Origin: Nepenthes gracilis
Taxonomy: Eukaryota > Streptophyta > Magnoliopsida > Caryophyllales > Nepenthaceae
NCBI GenBank assembly: GCA_033239525.1
Contig: BSYO01000033.1
Location: forward strand, 921,501 to 985,500
Length of the DNA stretch: 64,000 nucleotides
Direction of reading: 5' to 3'
The notes under the pieces are model-generated. The model ran no database searches, was not told where the DNA came from, and worked only from the letters and a program-made list of their open reading frames with translations. The translations under genes were made by a program, and so were the position numbers. Of the stretch, positions 32,425-44,699 are shown piece by piece (position 1 is the stretch's first letter; every line of letters begins with the position of its first letter).

Positions 32425-33807
32425 AGATGAAAGAACTTTCGATGCACAATTTGGATTGTGCATGGAGAAGGACTGGGATCCCGGATTTGTACTTTGTTGA
32501 TGTAGCAGCACTCGAAGAAATTGATGTGCATCAAAGGCTTCTGGAAACGGTGGGTAAGTGGTTTTTTTTTATTATTATATATGCTACTGGTAAAACATAG
32601 TGGATGTGGCTTCTTCAGTTATTTGTTCGTAGGTTTTTCCAGAAGTAGTGCTGGTTTATACTTATGTCTCATTTCCATTATGTTCATTATTTTGCTTGTC
32701 TGATGATCTTGAATGTGTAAAATTACGGGCCTGCGGCATTATATATACTTTATAAACTGCAGTTCCCTTGGGTTCATGTATTCTGATGTATGGATTACAG
32801 AAATAAACTACATTAATTGGAAGGTTGCTGTATTTTGAATTGTGACCAAAACGATGACCAAGAATTTGACAGTTCCATTGGTGCTTATGAATTGATCTGA
32901 GTTCATTGGGAACTTAACAATATAACCCAACAATTTGTATTGTGTGTGTGAAGTGACATTAGCAAAGAGGAGATGAACAATGAGGTAGCAAACGTAGTCA
33001 AAAAAAATATTTTAATCAACAATTAAAACAATATATCTAAGACAATGAAAAGAGAAATATGATTAACCACCAAAGAATTGGTAAAATCTCCTCCTCCTCC
33101 TCTTTCCTGTTCTCTCTCAATCCGGCACTCATGGTGTTTTAAATAATAACTAACACTTTTTAGAGCTAAAATTAATTAAAAATGAGCATGGCATTCCAAA
33201 GCCAAAGGGTAACTCAGCAAAACTACTTAGTGTACATGAGCGCATCAAGTGTGATTTTACTAAATTATCAAAGTACTTGCGTCCTTTATACATTTACTGG
33301 TTGTAGCCATTTTGTCTGACATATACCTATCACGGATATTCTCTTTTAACCGCTCTCATGCTTTATTTGGCGTGCATTTAAGTGTAGTTTAGTTGCCACA
33401 AAAAATATATGTACAAAATGACAAACTCAAGAAAGTGACCCAATCTAATATTAAAACATGTGAATCTTATTCAGTTAATATTTTCGGGAGGCATGATCAT
33501 TATGGTCGCCATTGTTTCTGATCAAATTGGTATCAATCAAGAAAACTTAAGTCTCAGGCTCATTGCAACATAAATTGGTATCAAACTATGCGTCAAAAAC
33601 TGACCAATTTGCAAGGCCACATACAATCTGCAGCTGATCACAGAGATGCCATTACTTGGTAGAAAGAGAGAGATCATATAATACATAAAAGATACCAAAA
33701 GAATGCCTACTTTGATAAGAATAACCAAATAAATGAATGGATGCACAGAAACGACGAAACAAGCAGGAAAGCATTCCTCTTATCATGGTGTTGGTAAATC
33801 GGAGGGG
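32425..33807. other. 3' UTR and intergenic DNA
   Basis: Presumed 3' UTR of the membrane-protein gene at the left and of the DUF3339 gene (- strand) at the right. Short ORFs here (for example 32370-32600) show no domain. Confidence 0.4.
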
Positions 33808-34011
33808 CTATCCGGCATAGACGTGAACACCAATGGCAATGAGGAGGATGGTGATGAGAGCAAAGAAGATGAGGGTGTGGACAAGGATGGAGATGCTACT
33901 TGTTTGCTTGTTTGAAAACTCCACTGCTTTCCCTCTCCCTGGTATCTGACATAACAGCCCCGGCGTCAACACCACAAACAACATCACCGCCACCACCACT
34001 GGCCCCCAGTC

Positions 34012-34017
<6 letters not shown>
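33808..34017 (-). CDS. DUF3339-family mini membrane protein
   Basis: 69 residues, single exon, starting MADWGPV and ending HVYAG. The family (DUF3339, PF11820) is plant-specific, about 65-75 residues, with DWGPV near the N terminus, a first hydrophobic segment ending LTPGLL, a short loop with an EF motif, and a second hydrophobic segment ending near IG(V/I)H. All are present: VVVAVMLFVVLTPGLLCQIPG and ILVHTLIFFALITILLIAIGVH. Function unknown. It lies head to head with a paralogue 1.34 kb away. A CT microsatellite sits directly at the start codon side (5' UTR). Confidence 0.92.

Positions 34018-34050
<33 letters not shown>
34018..34050 (+). repeat. CT/GA dinucleotide microsatellite in a 5' UTR
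   Basis: About 16 uninterrupted TC units next to the start codon of the - strand DUF3339 gene. In the transcript it reads as (GA)n directly before ATG. Confidence 0.95.
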
Positions 34051-34053
<3 letters not shown>

Positions 34054-34112
34054 TAATAGATGCCGTGAAATGTTAGATCGCTTGGAGAATGAAAGGAATA
34101 TTTAGGGAGGGA

Positions 34113-34156
34113 GGAAGAACAAGGCAGGCCGACAGGAAGAACAAGGCAGGCCGACA
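34113..34156 (+). repeat. Exact 22-bp tandem duplication
   Basis: The unit ggaagaacaaggcaggccga plus ca occurs twice in a row (34113-34134, 34135-34156), in the 5' UTR or promoter of the - strand DUF3339 gene. Confidence 0.95.
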
Positions 34157-35359
34157 CTTTGCCTTTCTTCAAAGTCTTTGAAGATGCCAAATCAGTGGAA
34201 CGTGGCAGCTACTGACAAATGGGATTTTTTTTTTTTTTTTTTATGATTTTGTAACAAGTCACCCAAGCTTACCCGCAATGAAAATTTAGCTTTATCGCAA
34301 GTATTATTTTTAGTAAATAATTAAACAAAATTGGTTTTTCTTTATTTCTTTCTTCATTCTAGCCCAATATAACGGCGGAGTCTAAACTAAACACGTTTTT
34401 CTTTTCCTCTCCTGAGGCTTCAACCCACATCCTCAATGGATTGCCTTCTGCACGAGGTTGGGGCATTGAAGCTCTAAATTATAATCGGTGATTTTTAATT
34501 TGACTATTTTAGTTGAATTCAATTTATTTAATTTTTTTTTAAAAACTATACCTATTAGATACTGTGCATTTTAAATAGAAGGTCCAGATTCTTGCATTTG
34601 AAAATAGTATTAATTAGTTAATTCTAAGTAGACGTCCTATTATGAGAACGTTAAAGAAGCATATTTTAAAGATTAATATTGTTTAAAGGGGGATTTATGA
34701 TGGACACGTAGAGCAATTATAGGTTACAATAAACTTACTGAATACCAGTTATGTAATTAGCTCAATAATTGTTTACAACATAAGGACTCAAGACACTATA
34801 CAAAAAAAATCATTCTACCATAATTTAGGTGTGTAATTATAAGGATAAACTGACCTAGCGACGTGTGATGGTGTACCAAATAAATATCAGATTATATTTA
34901 TCCATATAATTAGCAAAATATACACGCAGGACATCAAACCAACCCACTAGCTTACCCAATATCGGAATTGTCCACCTCCTTTTATGGTCACAACATCCAT
35001 GCTCGCAAGCCCTGTAACACACACACGGCTACTCACTCTCACATATTTGATTGATCGATGCAAGACAAGATAAAAGCAAGTTATTCTCCTGCTGAATCAC
35101 GTGGGGAGATGGGTGGGTGCACTCGGGCCAGCCTCCCAATTGAATTCCAAAGGTATAACTTCGTTCACAAAACTTCCTCAACATCGATCCCCTCGTGTAA
35201 TTATTCTCCTTTGTCATCCCCCTCATTGCTTCCCACCGAAGTCTACCTTCTCTTTTATAATAAAACCAGCAGCCACTGCCAAACCACTTCATCGCTAATC
35301 TTAATCTAAAGAGAAGGAGAAAGAGAGAGAGGGCAAGGGCAACAAGGACAGGAGAGAAA
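34157..35359. other. Shared promoter region of two divergent DUF3339 genes
   Basis: No gene seen. A TATA-like ttataataaaa at 35255-35265 stands about 100 bases before the + strand start codon, followed by a purine-rich leader (gagaaggagaaagagagaga) typical of plant 5' UTRs. Confidence 0.5.
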
Positions 35360-35578
35360 ATGCCGTACAGCCATGACTGGGGGCCGGTGTTTGTGGCAAC
35401 TGTGTTGTTTGTGCTGCTAACACCAGGGCTTCTATTTCAAGTGCCGGGAGGGCACAGGTGCATTGAGTTCGGCACATTTCACACCAGCGGAGCTTCCATT
35501 TTGCTTCATACCCTCCTCTACTTCGGACTCATTTGCATCTTTCTAATAGCCATTGGTATTCACATGTACATGGGATAG
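35360..35578 (+). CDS. DUF3339-family mini membrane protein (paralogue)
   Basis: 72 residues, single exon, starting MPYSHDWGPV and ending HMYMG. It has the same architecture as the - strand gene: DWGPV, a hydrophobic segment ending LTPGLLFQVPG, an IEFG loop, and a second hydrophobic segment ending LIAIGIH. DUF3339 genes often occur in small clusters in plants. Function unknown. Confidence 0.93.
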   Translation: MPYSHDWGPVFVATVLFVLLTPGLLFQVPGGHRCIEFGTFHTSGASILLHTLLYFGLICIFLIAIGIHMYMG

Positions 35579-37763
35579 TCTTTTTGCCCATGGTTTGATT
35601 TTGATTGGAACTTCTTTCCATACCTTTTCCCCCCTTGTGTGCCATCTAACTTGTAACATTTCTGCTTATTATACTTGCAGTGAAATCTTTACTGATTAAC
35701 ATGGGACTATATAGTTAGACATCTTTTATTTTTCTGCCAGTAGTCATTGGCGTTCTTTATCGATTAATTTTGTGCCGGAGACCGGTTGTGTGTTGTGCAT
35801 GTTTAACTGAGATGTGAGAGCTCAATCATCTACTAGTATTTCTCCAGAAATATAGATTCAAGGTGTTGAGAGGGTTTGGAGTATGGGTATTCAATTTTGG
35901 CTCTAATTTAAAATTTTCAACATCCCAAAATAAGTCACTAACTTCAACCATTTAAACCCTGAAAGTCCCTAATAATCAGAAATTGCTGTCATATTCTTGG
36001 TGAATTAACGGGAAATGGAATTTTTTTTACCTTTTTTCTTTGTTGGGGGAGGAGGGGGTATTTGGGATTATCCTCAATTGATTTGAGTTGGTAATTCTTG
36101 AATTGAGATAGACTGTAGACATACAAGGGAAAAAGATGCAAGAAACAAGAACAGAACATACCATTTGTTTACACTTCACCTCATTAAGGCATTGCCGCAA
36201 GGTTGAATCAGAGAGATCATAAAACCATTTCTTCTACACAAGTACCATTATTGTGGAAAGCTTTTTGTGTAACATCAAAGCATCGAGGTTTGCATGCCTC
36301 CAACTGCCAAGTTGTCAGAACTGCTGATTTCCTGGCTGTGGGAAAGAATTCTGTATTCACACAAGAAAGTAAACTTCACTTCCACAAGCAATAGCCATCC
36401 AATACTTCATAGACTAAAAGAAACTGGGGCAACCATATTGTTCATCATAGCTGAAAGGGGAATAATCAAAGATATTCCGGATTTTTTCTCTTTAAGATAA
36501 TTAGTAAAATACTTTGAACTTTCAGAATTTGAAGTTGTTGAATTACTTAAATGATAGAATTCATGGAACTGACCAATCAATTTGAGCTTACTACTTCTAT
36601 GGACAATAAGAATCACTAAAAGAAGATGGCTTATTTGCCTTACATATTACAACATGATGGAGAGCAGTTTGAATTTTTTCAGTTGAAATTGAGTGTGTGT
36701 GCAATCCGCATTCCATGGGCTAGTTTGAGTATCATCCCTCATAACGGGAAGGAACACAATTTCAGTTACAGTTGTAAGCCAGATTTACAGAGATCGAGAT
36801 AAATTATTAAGGATGATGTAAAAATTCAAAAAAGAGCTCCAAGTTCCTTGCATACATTCATAGGCCATATCAAACTCCAAATTACTCAGAACATTTTCAT
36901 AGGCCAGATTGAGGCCGCGAGGGTGACAAGTCAAGGCAAGGTAATTACTACATCTTTTAACTAACTTCAAAAGGGTTGAAAACAGGCTTGAGATTGGCTT
37001 TTTTAAACTTCAAAAACCTGCAGTGAATAAGTTATCAATGGAGCTACTACAAATCAAATTTAAGCAATTGAGTTTGTAATTAAAAAACATACCTGAATGA
37101 CACATAAACTCAAGCTTTTTTAACAAGCTCAAGAGTTAGTGGTCGTGGGTTAAATAATCAACCAAACTCAAAGTAACTGCAATCTGAATTCTGAGCATAA
37201 CAGTATAGCTTCAAAAAGCATTGGCATGTCTCCAAGTGGGAAAAATGAGAGATGGGAGGTTTCGTTTTAACCACCGGATCAACGAGACGATGACTGAGTC
37301 CCACATAAACAGCCGAAAAGGATGGGTATGTAATGCATCCCCTGGCCACTTCTGATTCTATGAATATTGAACATAATAGCATAAGGAACACATGAACCAA
37401 GCCAAATATCACAGCAACTGTTCGGGTTCGGTAACAAAACTGAGCTCATAGAAAATGTTGACTAGGAGTCTAAAACCTTTCAAACTCATTTCATATTTGA
37501 AAGTTGCAAAGAGCTAAACCTAAACAAAATTTTTGATAAGACTAGTTTAGGATCAATTGCTGGATTTTTTTTATAAATGGAGAACAGAAATAAACCAAGC
37601 AAATTCTGACGTTAAACATGACCAACCCATAAATAATGGCAAAAGGAACAAAAAAGAGCCAGCTTCCATTCAAGTTACAAAGACAAGTAAATTGGCTTCA
37701 AATCCAGAACGTTCCCATCAGATGTATTTTCAGCCTCCGGGGAGTAGCCTGGCAGTTAAATCT
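35579..37763. other. Convergent intergenic DNA between DUF3339 and NTF2 genes
   Basis: 3' UTRs from both sides and spacer. No further gene or mobile-element protein recognised. Confidence 0.5.
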
Positions 37764-40260
37764 TCATGCATAGTTCAGTCGGAATATGTCATTCAATACA
37801 TAAAAGCTTCCTTGAGGTGTTGGCATCAAATGAAACATCTAGCACAGAGAACATGACAAAGCTATTAGCAAGAACACTAAGCCCCGGGGGGGGGGGGGGG
37901 GACTATGACAAACATTATATAAATTTAACTTAGATTTATTCAAGAGCGAGCAGAATGCAGATGTGACATGCCCAACTTGTGAACAAGTGATCCTAAGGCT
38001 AGAATCCAAATATTACGGGATCCTAAAAAAAGCAGAGGTTGAAATTTTGCTGAAATTCACAAGCCTACACAAGTATCTGGAAATACTTATCCAAAGATTA
38101 TTTGCTTAAAAGCACACACGTCATGTCATTATATAAAGCATTGCCAACTGTTCTGTACAAAAGGAGAAAAACATAAAAAGCTGAAAATCTCAACAAGAAA
38201 TGCATCAAGGGGTAAATTGATATTTCAATCCATCACCTTCTGTGCCTTTTCCTATCTTGTTATGTCACATGTTATCCATTGCACCATACAACTATCCATT
38301 CAATTTTCAAGTTCTTCTAATGAGTCTAATATTCAAAATAATTTTATAGTAAAAGACTATTACTAAAATCATGTTTCAATACTAGAGATTCATCAAAGCT
38401 TGGAATGGATACCATATGGCCATTTCTAATGAATTTACTGCAAACTAGAGGCCTCGGTTTAATTCCAAATTCAACACTTCAGTGTCCTTGTTTGCAACAA
38501 AAAAAAAAATCATGGGTTTGTATAAAAGTTACCAACATTAATGGACTAAAACAACCGTTTTCCCTTGTGACTGAAGGTACAAAAATATAGTATGTGTGCA
38601 GTATCATCAGGAAGTATAGCAATCTGTGTTGCAAATAGGATATAAATTTCCTCACCATTTCAGGAAAATATACCAAAGGAAGCCACACTAGATATCTCCA
38701 AAAAAGCAGACTACAAATACCAATCTCAAGTTTTAGAAGCATGCCATTTAGGCATATCTGCACATTATCATCTCAAATAACACTTCCCAAACCCATCTTT
38801 AATAATTTACAGAAAAAAAAGTCTGGAAAGTAATAAATACTCTAAGAATGATAGATGCCAAATGGTTCATGCCTCAACCACCAATAAAAAGCCCACAGTA
38901 CAGATGCAGGAAACTTCCACATCCACTGAGACATTTTTATTGAAAGAAGCCTTAAAGAACATAGCCTATTGCGCCATGTTATCATCTCAAACAAGCAATG
39001 TGATCACTTTTGGAAGGCCATTATGCCACATCCAGTGATGATCACCCTGGAGAAGGCATTTAGCTACCTAAACATGATTGAAAATTGCCTGAAATGCTCA
39101 TAGGAGATATTCTACAATGCATTGTACAATAGAAGTAGAAATATGAACAAGCAAAAGAATTTATCATAGGCAAAGAAAATGTCAACATGGAGTAAATGAA
39201 GATGCCACCAGAAGTAGCCTATAAGTCAGAGACAGATCACATTTGTTTTCATGGTAGAGACAATTCCGTCACCATAGCATACTTATAAAGCAAAGCGTCA
39301 GCCCATAAACGACTTATTAGCAAATGCCATATTCCTAAGGAAAAAGAGCGTGAGAAAACCATGGAATTCTACTTCCTTCAATGCAAAAAAGTTGAACAAT
39401 CAGGGCCAAACTATGCCAGATGTTAAGGGCAACTCAATATACGAGGACCACAGTTTGGGATGGTTCAATATATGCATCAAGGTTGTTTCTTCAGACCTCT
39501 GAAGCATAATTAACTATCTCAATAACCTCAAACAATGTCATATGTTGAACCAAAAAAATACAGCCACTCCAAAAACTTTTTATAGAAGCTGGAATATTGA
39601 TGAGTATAGCAACCTAATCAAGAAAGATAGCCCTCTGTAGAGTAACTTGACGTAAATAAGACATCAAAAAGAGTTTAAGAACTCCAAATCGAGCATACGG
39701 AAGTAAATCTACAGCGAGAAGACAAGTCTAAGCATTAATGGATCGAATGAACAGCATACAAAATCAGTGAGCCAATCAATACAAACATAAATAGCACAAA
39801 CCAATTTTGATCATAAATAAATTCAAATTTATCGACTAGTATCCCTCTCTCAATAAAAAAATCGCGTGGAATATTCAATCAACAGCAAAATCAAACATCA
39901 AGAAATAAAATTCCGGTCATTGATCAGAATCAGATCAATCAAAACAAGAAAAAAGGAAGTATATACCTGACTGAACTTGAGTGCGTGCTGTTCACCAGCA
40001 AGTTGGAGGTTGCCGCTGACGAAGACGAGCATGCCGCCGGCACCGGAAGGCTGGCAATCAACGGTGGTGATACCGTGCTGGCACTGCTGGAAAGGGAGGC
40101 TGGTGAGCTTGGTGACTATGTTCTGCGACCCTTGGATCTTCTGGCCTTCGAAGGTCAACATGGAGGAATCCTGATAGAGGTTCACGAGGCCGGCACGATT
40201 CGCATCGAACGTGGAGTAGTAGTGCTCAACGAATGCCTTTGCTACAGTGTCTGGATCCAT
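37764..40260 (-). CDS. NTF2: Nuclear transport factor 2 (NTF2)
   Basis: Imports RanGDP into the nucleus; binds RanGDP and FG nucleoporins as a homodimer. Two coding exons on the - strand: 40260-39967 (98 residues, MDPDTVAKAF to HALKFSQ) and 37838-37764 (24 residues, MFHLMPTPQG to RLNYA and stop). The sum of 122 residues is the usual plant NTF2 length. Donor cag/gtatat and acceptor gctag are in phase 0, and the intron is 2128 bases. Conserved text includes FVEHYYSTFDANRAGL, LTFEGQKIQG and NDIFRLNYA. The ATG at 40258-40260 fits the family; the two codons before it are in frame but begin with GTG. The sequence upstream to 40564 should hold the promoter, and retrotransposon B begins only about 310 bases from the start codon. 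Confidence 0.95.
37886..37901 (+). repeat. Run of 16 G in the NTF2 intron
   Basis: ccccg followed by uninterrupted G to 37901. In the NTF2 transcript it is a C run, about 48 bases downstream of the donor-distal end, i.e. just upstream of the acceptor at 37839. It is prone to length error in assembly. Confidence 0.9.
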
Positions 40261-40569
40261 ATGCACTTGATGATCACTTTTGCCTCTCCTTTGATTTGAT
40301 TAATGACGCGAGAGCAGGGGAGACGAGAGAGGAGTAGGGGAGACGTGAGAGGACAGGGAGAAGAGGGTTTTCGTAAAGACCAAGGTCCACTTAAGGATTA
40401 CGCGAGTCTCTTGGACCCTTTCGGACATTAAACGTTTATGATTTATTTGATATAAATTTAAAATAGTTGTTTTTTAAATAAAATAAATTACAGATTATAT
40501 TTGTTAAAAAGTAAATGAGATATTTATAAGTTGTTACCGATTTTTTTAATATAAAATTTTAATTCAAAA

Positions 40570-41395
40570 TATTGGGTATAGGTACCCAAGGCCCACAATG
40601 AAGGTTTGCCTCCAGGGAAATGGGCCAAGAAGTCACAAAAGTCCAGCAAGCCCAGGCACATGAACTGGCCCATGGGATGCAGTAAGCCTGAAAGTCACTA
40701 TAGGCCGCGGACCCATGATGGGTCTTGAGCATCGCCTGGTCTGCAGAGTCCACATGTGAAGTATTGGTAGCTGGTCAGTCAAGTTGTAAAGGAAATGATG
40801 ATCTACGCAGCATGCGGCCAGTAGAGTGGACGTTACGTGGAACAGCCACGCACGCAACCTGCCTGACGGGCCAAGAGGAACTTGTAGAGTTGGTGGCAAA
40901 GCTCCTGACACACGCCAACACCACGTGGATGGATTTCATGGAAAACTCAACCACTATAAATATGTTAACTGTTCACCAAACAAAGGAATCCCCGCATTAA
41001 CTCTTGCAACCTTCAACATAGAAATAGAGAAAAGAAAGAAAACTAGGGAGAGAGAAATCAAGGGGCCTGAGTTGTAAGAAGAACTCTTCGAGTTTCCATA
41101 TACAAGGTCTTCAACCTATTACACCTAAGTGTGTATTGTAAATCCCTATACTCAAAAACAACATAGTGGAATCGATTTTCGGACTAAAATCCCGTGATTT
41201 TTTCTTCTTATTCAAGAGAAAATTTCCACATAAAAATACTTTTGTATTGATTATTGTCCCCTTGCTCAGCTTTAGTCCTCGTCTTATCACTCGTTTATAG
41301 TCCTCGTACTCTCTCGCCGCTTTCTGCACAAGCGAACTTTTGGTATTGCTGTCGAATCCTCGCCTTGACCAGAGCCGGGATCCAAGGACGCAACA
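40570..41395 (+). repeat. Element B 5' LTR
   Basis: Starts tattgggtatagg and ends ggacgcaaca. The usual TG start appears as TA in both LTR copies. A TATA box (actataaatatg) is at about 40953-40964. Confidence 0.92.
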
Positions 41396-41397
41396 TT

Positions 41398-41415
41398 TGG
41401 CGCCGTCTGTGGGAA
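41398..41415 (+). other. Element B primer binding site
   Basis: tggcgccgtctgtgggaa stands two bases after the LTR end. This form is familiar from Tat/Ogre elements; I do not assign the tRNA. Confidence 0.8.
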
Positions 41416-41424
41416 TCTGACAAA

Positions 41425-42676
41425 ATGTCCAACATTTCCTTTCGAACACTAAAAATGGTGAATTCTCAAGGACAGGCTAGTACTCCTGTCCGAGAAACGT
41501 GCTCAGGAGAAAACGGCCCGACACCCTGTGGCAGGATCGAGGATCATCCTGACCCTTATATTCGAGTGCTGGCTGTAAGAATGGACGACGTGGCCAAAGC
41601 CGTCCAAGGACTCTGCACAATAGTGAATGAAAGATTGAGGGGAGTGCCATCTAGAGCCTCCCAATCTGCGACGTCCTAAAGAAAGGGGAAGGGAGAGAAG
41701 CATGCCATCAAACATGCTGCTCAGCTTGAGGCCCCATAAACGCAAGTTGCCTCGAACAACAGAACACCACCGTGCCTCCAAGGGCGCTTAGGTCCACGGG
41801 TATAGGAGGAGAGTCCTGAGAGACGAAATCCCTGCTGTGTCCGTGACGGCCAAGAACACCCCGTTCAGGACACGGTCCATGCTAAGGAAGCCCCACCGAG
41901 GACAAGGAGCCGTCTAGGGCAGTAGGCTGCACAAGACCCCCACGAGTTAAGAGCTTTCCTCAATGGAAAGAGAATGACGGCCGCGCTTCATGTGGAGGAA
42001 AAACTCGACAGAGTATTCTGCCAAGTTTTTGGCGACGACGAGGGAGGAATCACTGACTTCTGTAGGTTTCCATTTACGGTAGAGATCAAGGTAAGGCCAC
42101 TTCCCTCGAAGTTTAAAATGCCCAACCTGAACGAGTACGACGGAAGTGTTGATTCGATTGAGCATTTGGATTACTTCCGCAAGCATCTGAGTCTTCAAGG
42201 CTTAGATAAAACCACCATGTGCCAATGCTTCCTCCTAACACTCAAGGAGAACACAATAATCTGGTTCGACAGAATGCCGGTAGAATCCATCCACTCCTTT
42301 AGAGAGCTAGCAGAAGCCTTCCTTTCCCAGTTTGTCTCCAGCCGGAGAATTGAGAAGTAGCCATGGCACCTTACTCACGTGAAGCAAGGAGCCAAGGAGA
42401 GTTTGAAAATTTTTCTATCTTGCTTCATATCCAAGGCTAGGCAAATCCTTAAGCTAACTGATGGGGTCAAACTGACCGCCTTCCTGTCCGCCTTGGAAGA
42501 AAGGAGCTTTTTCAAGTACCTCGTTCATAAAGGTCTGCAAACATTCAGGGAGGCCGAGTGTATAGTGAGAGCTTACATTGCGGCCGAAGAAACAAGCGAT
42601 GCGAAGAGGCCTATCGAGGTGAACAGCCTCCCTCCAAGGACATCAAATGTGAAGAGAAGACTTGAAGACCGATAAG
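41425..42676 (+). pseudogene. Element B gag remnant
   Basis: ATG at 41425 begins MSNISFRTLKM; the first part runs to 41679. A second open part, 41974-42360, has LPSKFKMPNLNEYDGS, HLDYFRKHLSLQG and NTIIWFDRMPVESIHSF, the core of retrotransposon gag. A TAG at 42358 interrupts it, then QGAKESLKIFLSCFI..A up to 42675. The structural nucleocapsid-capsid precursor is therefore in at least three pieces. Confidence 0.85.
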
Positions 42677-42852
42677 ACTTCTGGGCACTTGAGAAGTAGC
42701 AAAAATCTAAGTAGAACGTCCACAAGGAGTACAGGCCCATCAGCCTCACTCTCTTAAATGACTCACGTACCAACATCCTGATGCAGATACAGGATAAAAA
42801 ATTTTTAAAGTGACCCAAGGCGCTAAAGAATCTAGAGGGTGGTGGTCAAACC

Positions 42853-43449
42853 AAATACTGTCACTACCACCATTGCGGAGGTCATGGGACCGAGGACTGT
42901 CGGATGCTGCAAAAGGAAATCGAGAAGCTCATCAAGAGAGGTCATCTCAACCGCTTCTTGCAAAGACCTGGGCAAATGTCCGGAACAGTAGAAGCAGGCG
43001 AGCCTGGCCAGTCAAGAAGCAGAATGGCTGCAGGGGTGGTCAACATGATCTCTACCCGCCCGATGGTGAGAAGCTCTCGGGGGGGATGCGGCAGTGAAAA
43101 GCAAAACCCTAGGGTAGAATCTAGGGATGAGATCATTAGTTTTAGTAGCGAAGATATGGCCCATGTAACATCCCTTCATTTTGATCCATTGGTTGTAATA
43201 GCTCTCGTTTCAAATGGTAATTTGGACTACCAGATGAAACGAGTATTTATTGATAATAAAAGCTTACATAATATTCTCTATCTTGATACTTTCTTAAAAT
43301 TGGGACTCAGAATGAGCCAAATGGCTACAACTGAAGGACCCCTCTACAGGCTGGACAATGAACCAGTACCAGTAAGGGAGTCATCCAGCTTGATGTCACG
43401 TCAGGGACTTATCCGAGGACGTTGTCAAAGATTCTCTTTTTCTTGGTAG
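42853..43449 (+). pseudogene. Element B zinc-knuckle-like region and protease remnant
   Basis: YCHYHHCGGHGTEDC (about 42855) is the C/H motif after gag in this lineage, followed by LQKEIEKLIKRGHL. The protease core reads VFIDNKSLHNILYLDTF: the catalytic Asp is there, but the G of the expected D-N-G-S (or D-T-G-S) is K, so it should be inactive. VDLPSVYNAILERPRL follows at about 43448 in another frame. Confidence 0.8.
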
Positions 43450-43889
43450 TAGACTTACCATCGGTCTACAACGCTATCCTCGAACGCCCACGCTTAGCTA
43501 CCTTCGGGGCGGTGACCTCAATCCCACATTTGAAGATAAAGTTCTCAATGCCGTACGGGATTAGGAAAGTCTTCAGAGATCAAGCTGCCGGGTGGACATG
43601 CTACTTATCCTAGGTCACGTAGACTACTCTTGCTCCACCCATAGAAGATTTATATTTCTGAGATGAAACAACATTGCGACTGGCCGAGTTTGGGGAAACC
43701 ATTGACTGAATCCCTTTGGATCCCCAAGACCCGAAAAAGACCATCTAAATAGGAAGTTCTTTGCCAAGACCCTTCTGAGACCAGCTCGTCAGTTTCCTGC
43801 GAAAAAACTCGGATGTCTTTGCTTGGACTCTAAGCAACATGGCCAGGATATTAGCTGGAGTAATGGTCCATAAATTGGGCCTAAATCTC

Positions 43890-44640
43890 GGTCATAAGCC
43901 CATTAGGTAAAAAAGAAGAAATTACTCTGTGAAAAAACTGGTAGCAATCTAAGAGGAAGTAAAGAAGCTTCTGGACGTAGGATTCGTAAGGGAAGTGCAC
44001 TATCCAGACTGGCTGTCCAACGTTGTGATGGTCAAAAAGAGTAACGAAAAGTGAAGAATGTGCGTGGAATTTACAGACGTCAGTAAAGTATGTTCAAAGG
44101 ACAGCTTCCCACTCCCGAGAATTGATTTATTGGTAAACTCGACGTCCAACCATGAGCACTTAAGTTTCATGGATGCGTACTCGGGCTACAACCAAATAAG
44201 AATGAGTCCCGAAGATGAGAAATTTATGTCATTCATGATGGACCAAGGGATATACTATTACAAAATTATACCCTTCGGACTCAAGAATGTTGGCGCGACT
44301 TACCAGAGACTCGTGCATAAGATGTTCGAAGGCTAGATTGGAAGAAACATAGAGGTCTATGTGGATGACATACTTTGGAAAAGCAAGATTACCGACCATC
44401 ATATCCAAGATCTGCATGAGACCTTCAACGTCCTAAGGACGTAATAGATGAAACTCAACCCGACTAAATACACATTCGGGGTCTCGTCTGGAAAATTCTT
44501 GGGCTGCATTGTCTCGACCCAAGGGATTGAAGCCAATCCTAAAAAGATCAAGGCTATTCTAAACATGTGATCCCCTCGAACCATAAAGGAGGTCTAGAAG
44601 CTCTCTTGAAGGTTGGTCGCCTTGTGACGCTTCTTCGTCA
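43890..44640 (+). pseudogene. Element B reverse transcriptase remnant
   Basis: Blocks EEVKKLLDVGFVREV, MCVEFTDVSK, FMDAYSGYNQIRM, YYKIIPFGLKN and YVDDILWKS (active site kept), then MKLNPTKYTFGV and KFLGCIVS. Stops occur before and after the 92-codon open part at 44058-44336, including TAG at 44334 and TAA/TAG at 44441-44446. Confidence 0.88.
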
Positions 44641-44699
44641 AGGCGGTCGAGAAGTACCCGCCGTTCTTCAAAGCCTTGAAAGGGACAAAGAGCAATGGT

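Noticed and set aside
36203..37412. Several short ORFs between the DUF3339 and NTF2 genes
   Set aside because: No conserved words, no splice-consistent joining; treated as UTR or spacer.
39977..40299. ORFs of 65 and 104 codons on the + strand
   Set aside because: Shadows of NTF2 exon 1.
40725..41077. ORFs of 91 and 83 codons, also seen at 51487-51809
   Set aside because: They occur in both LTRs of element B and are LTR sequence, not a gene duplicated on its own.
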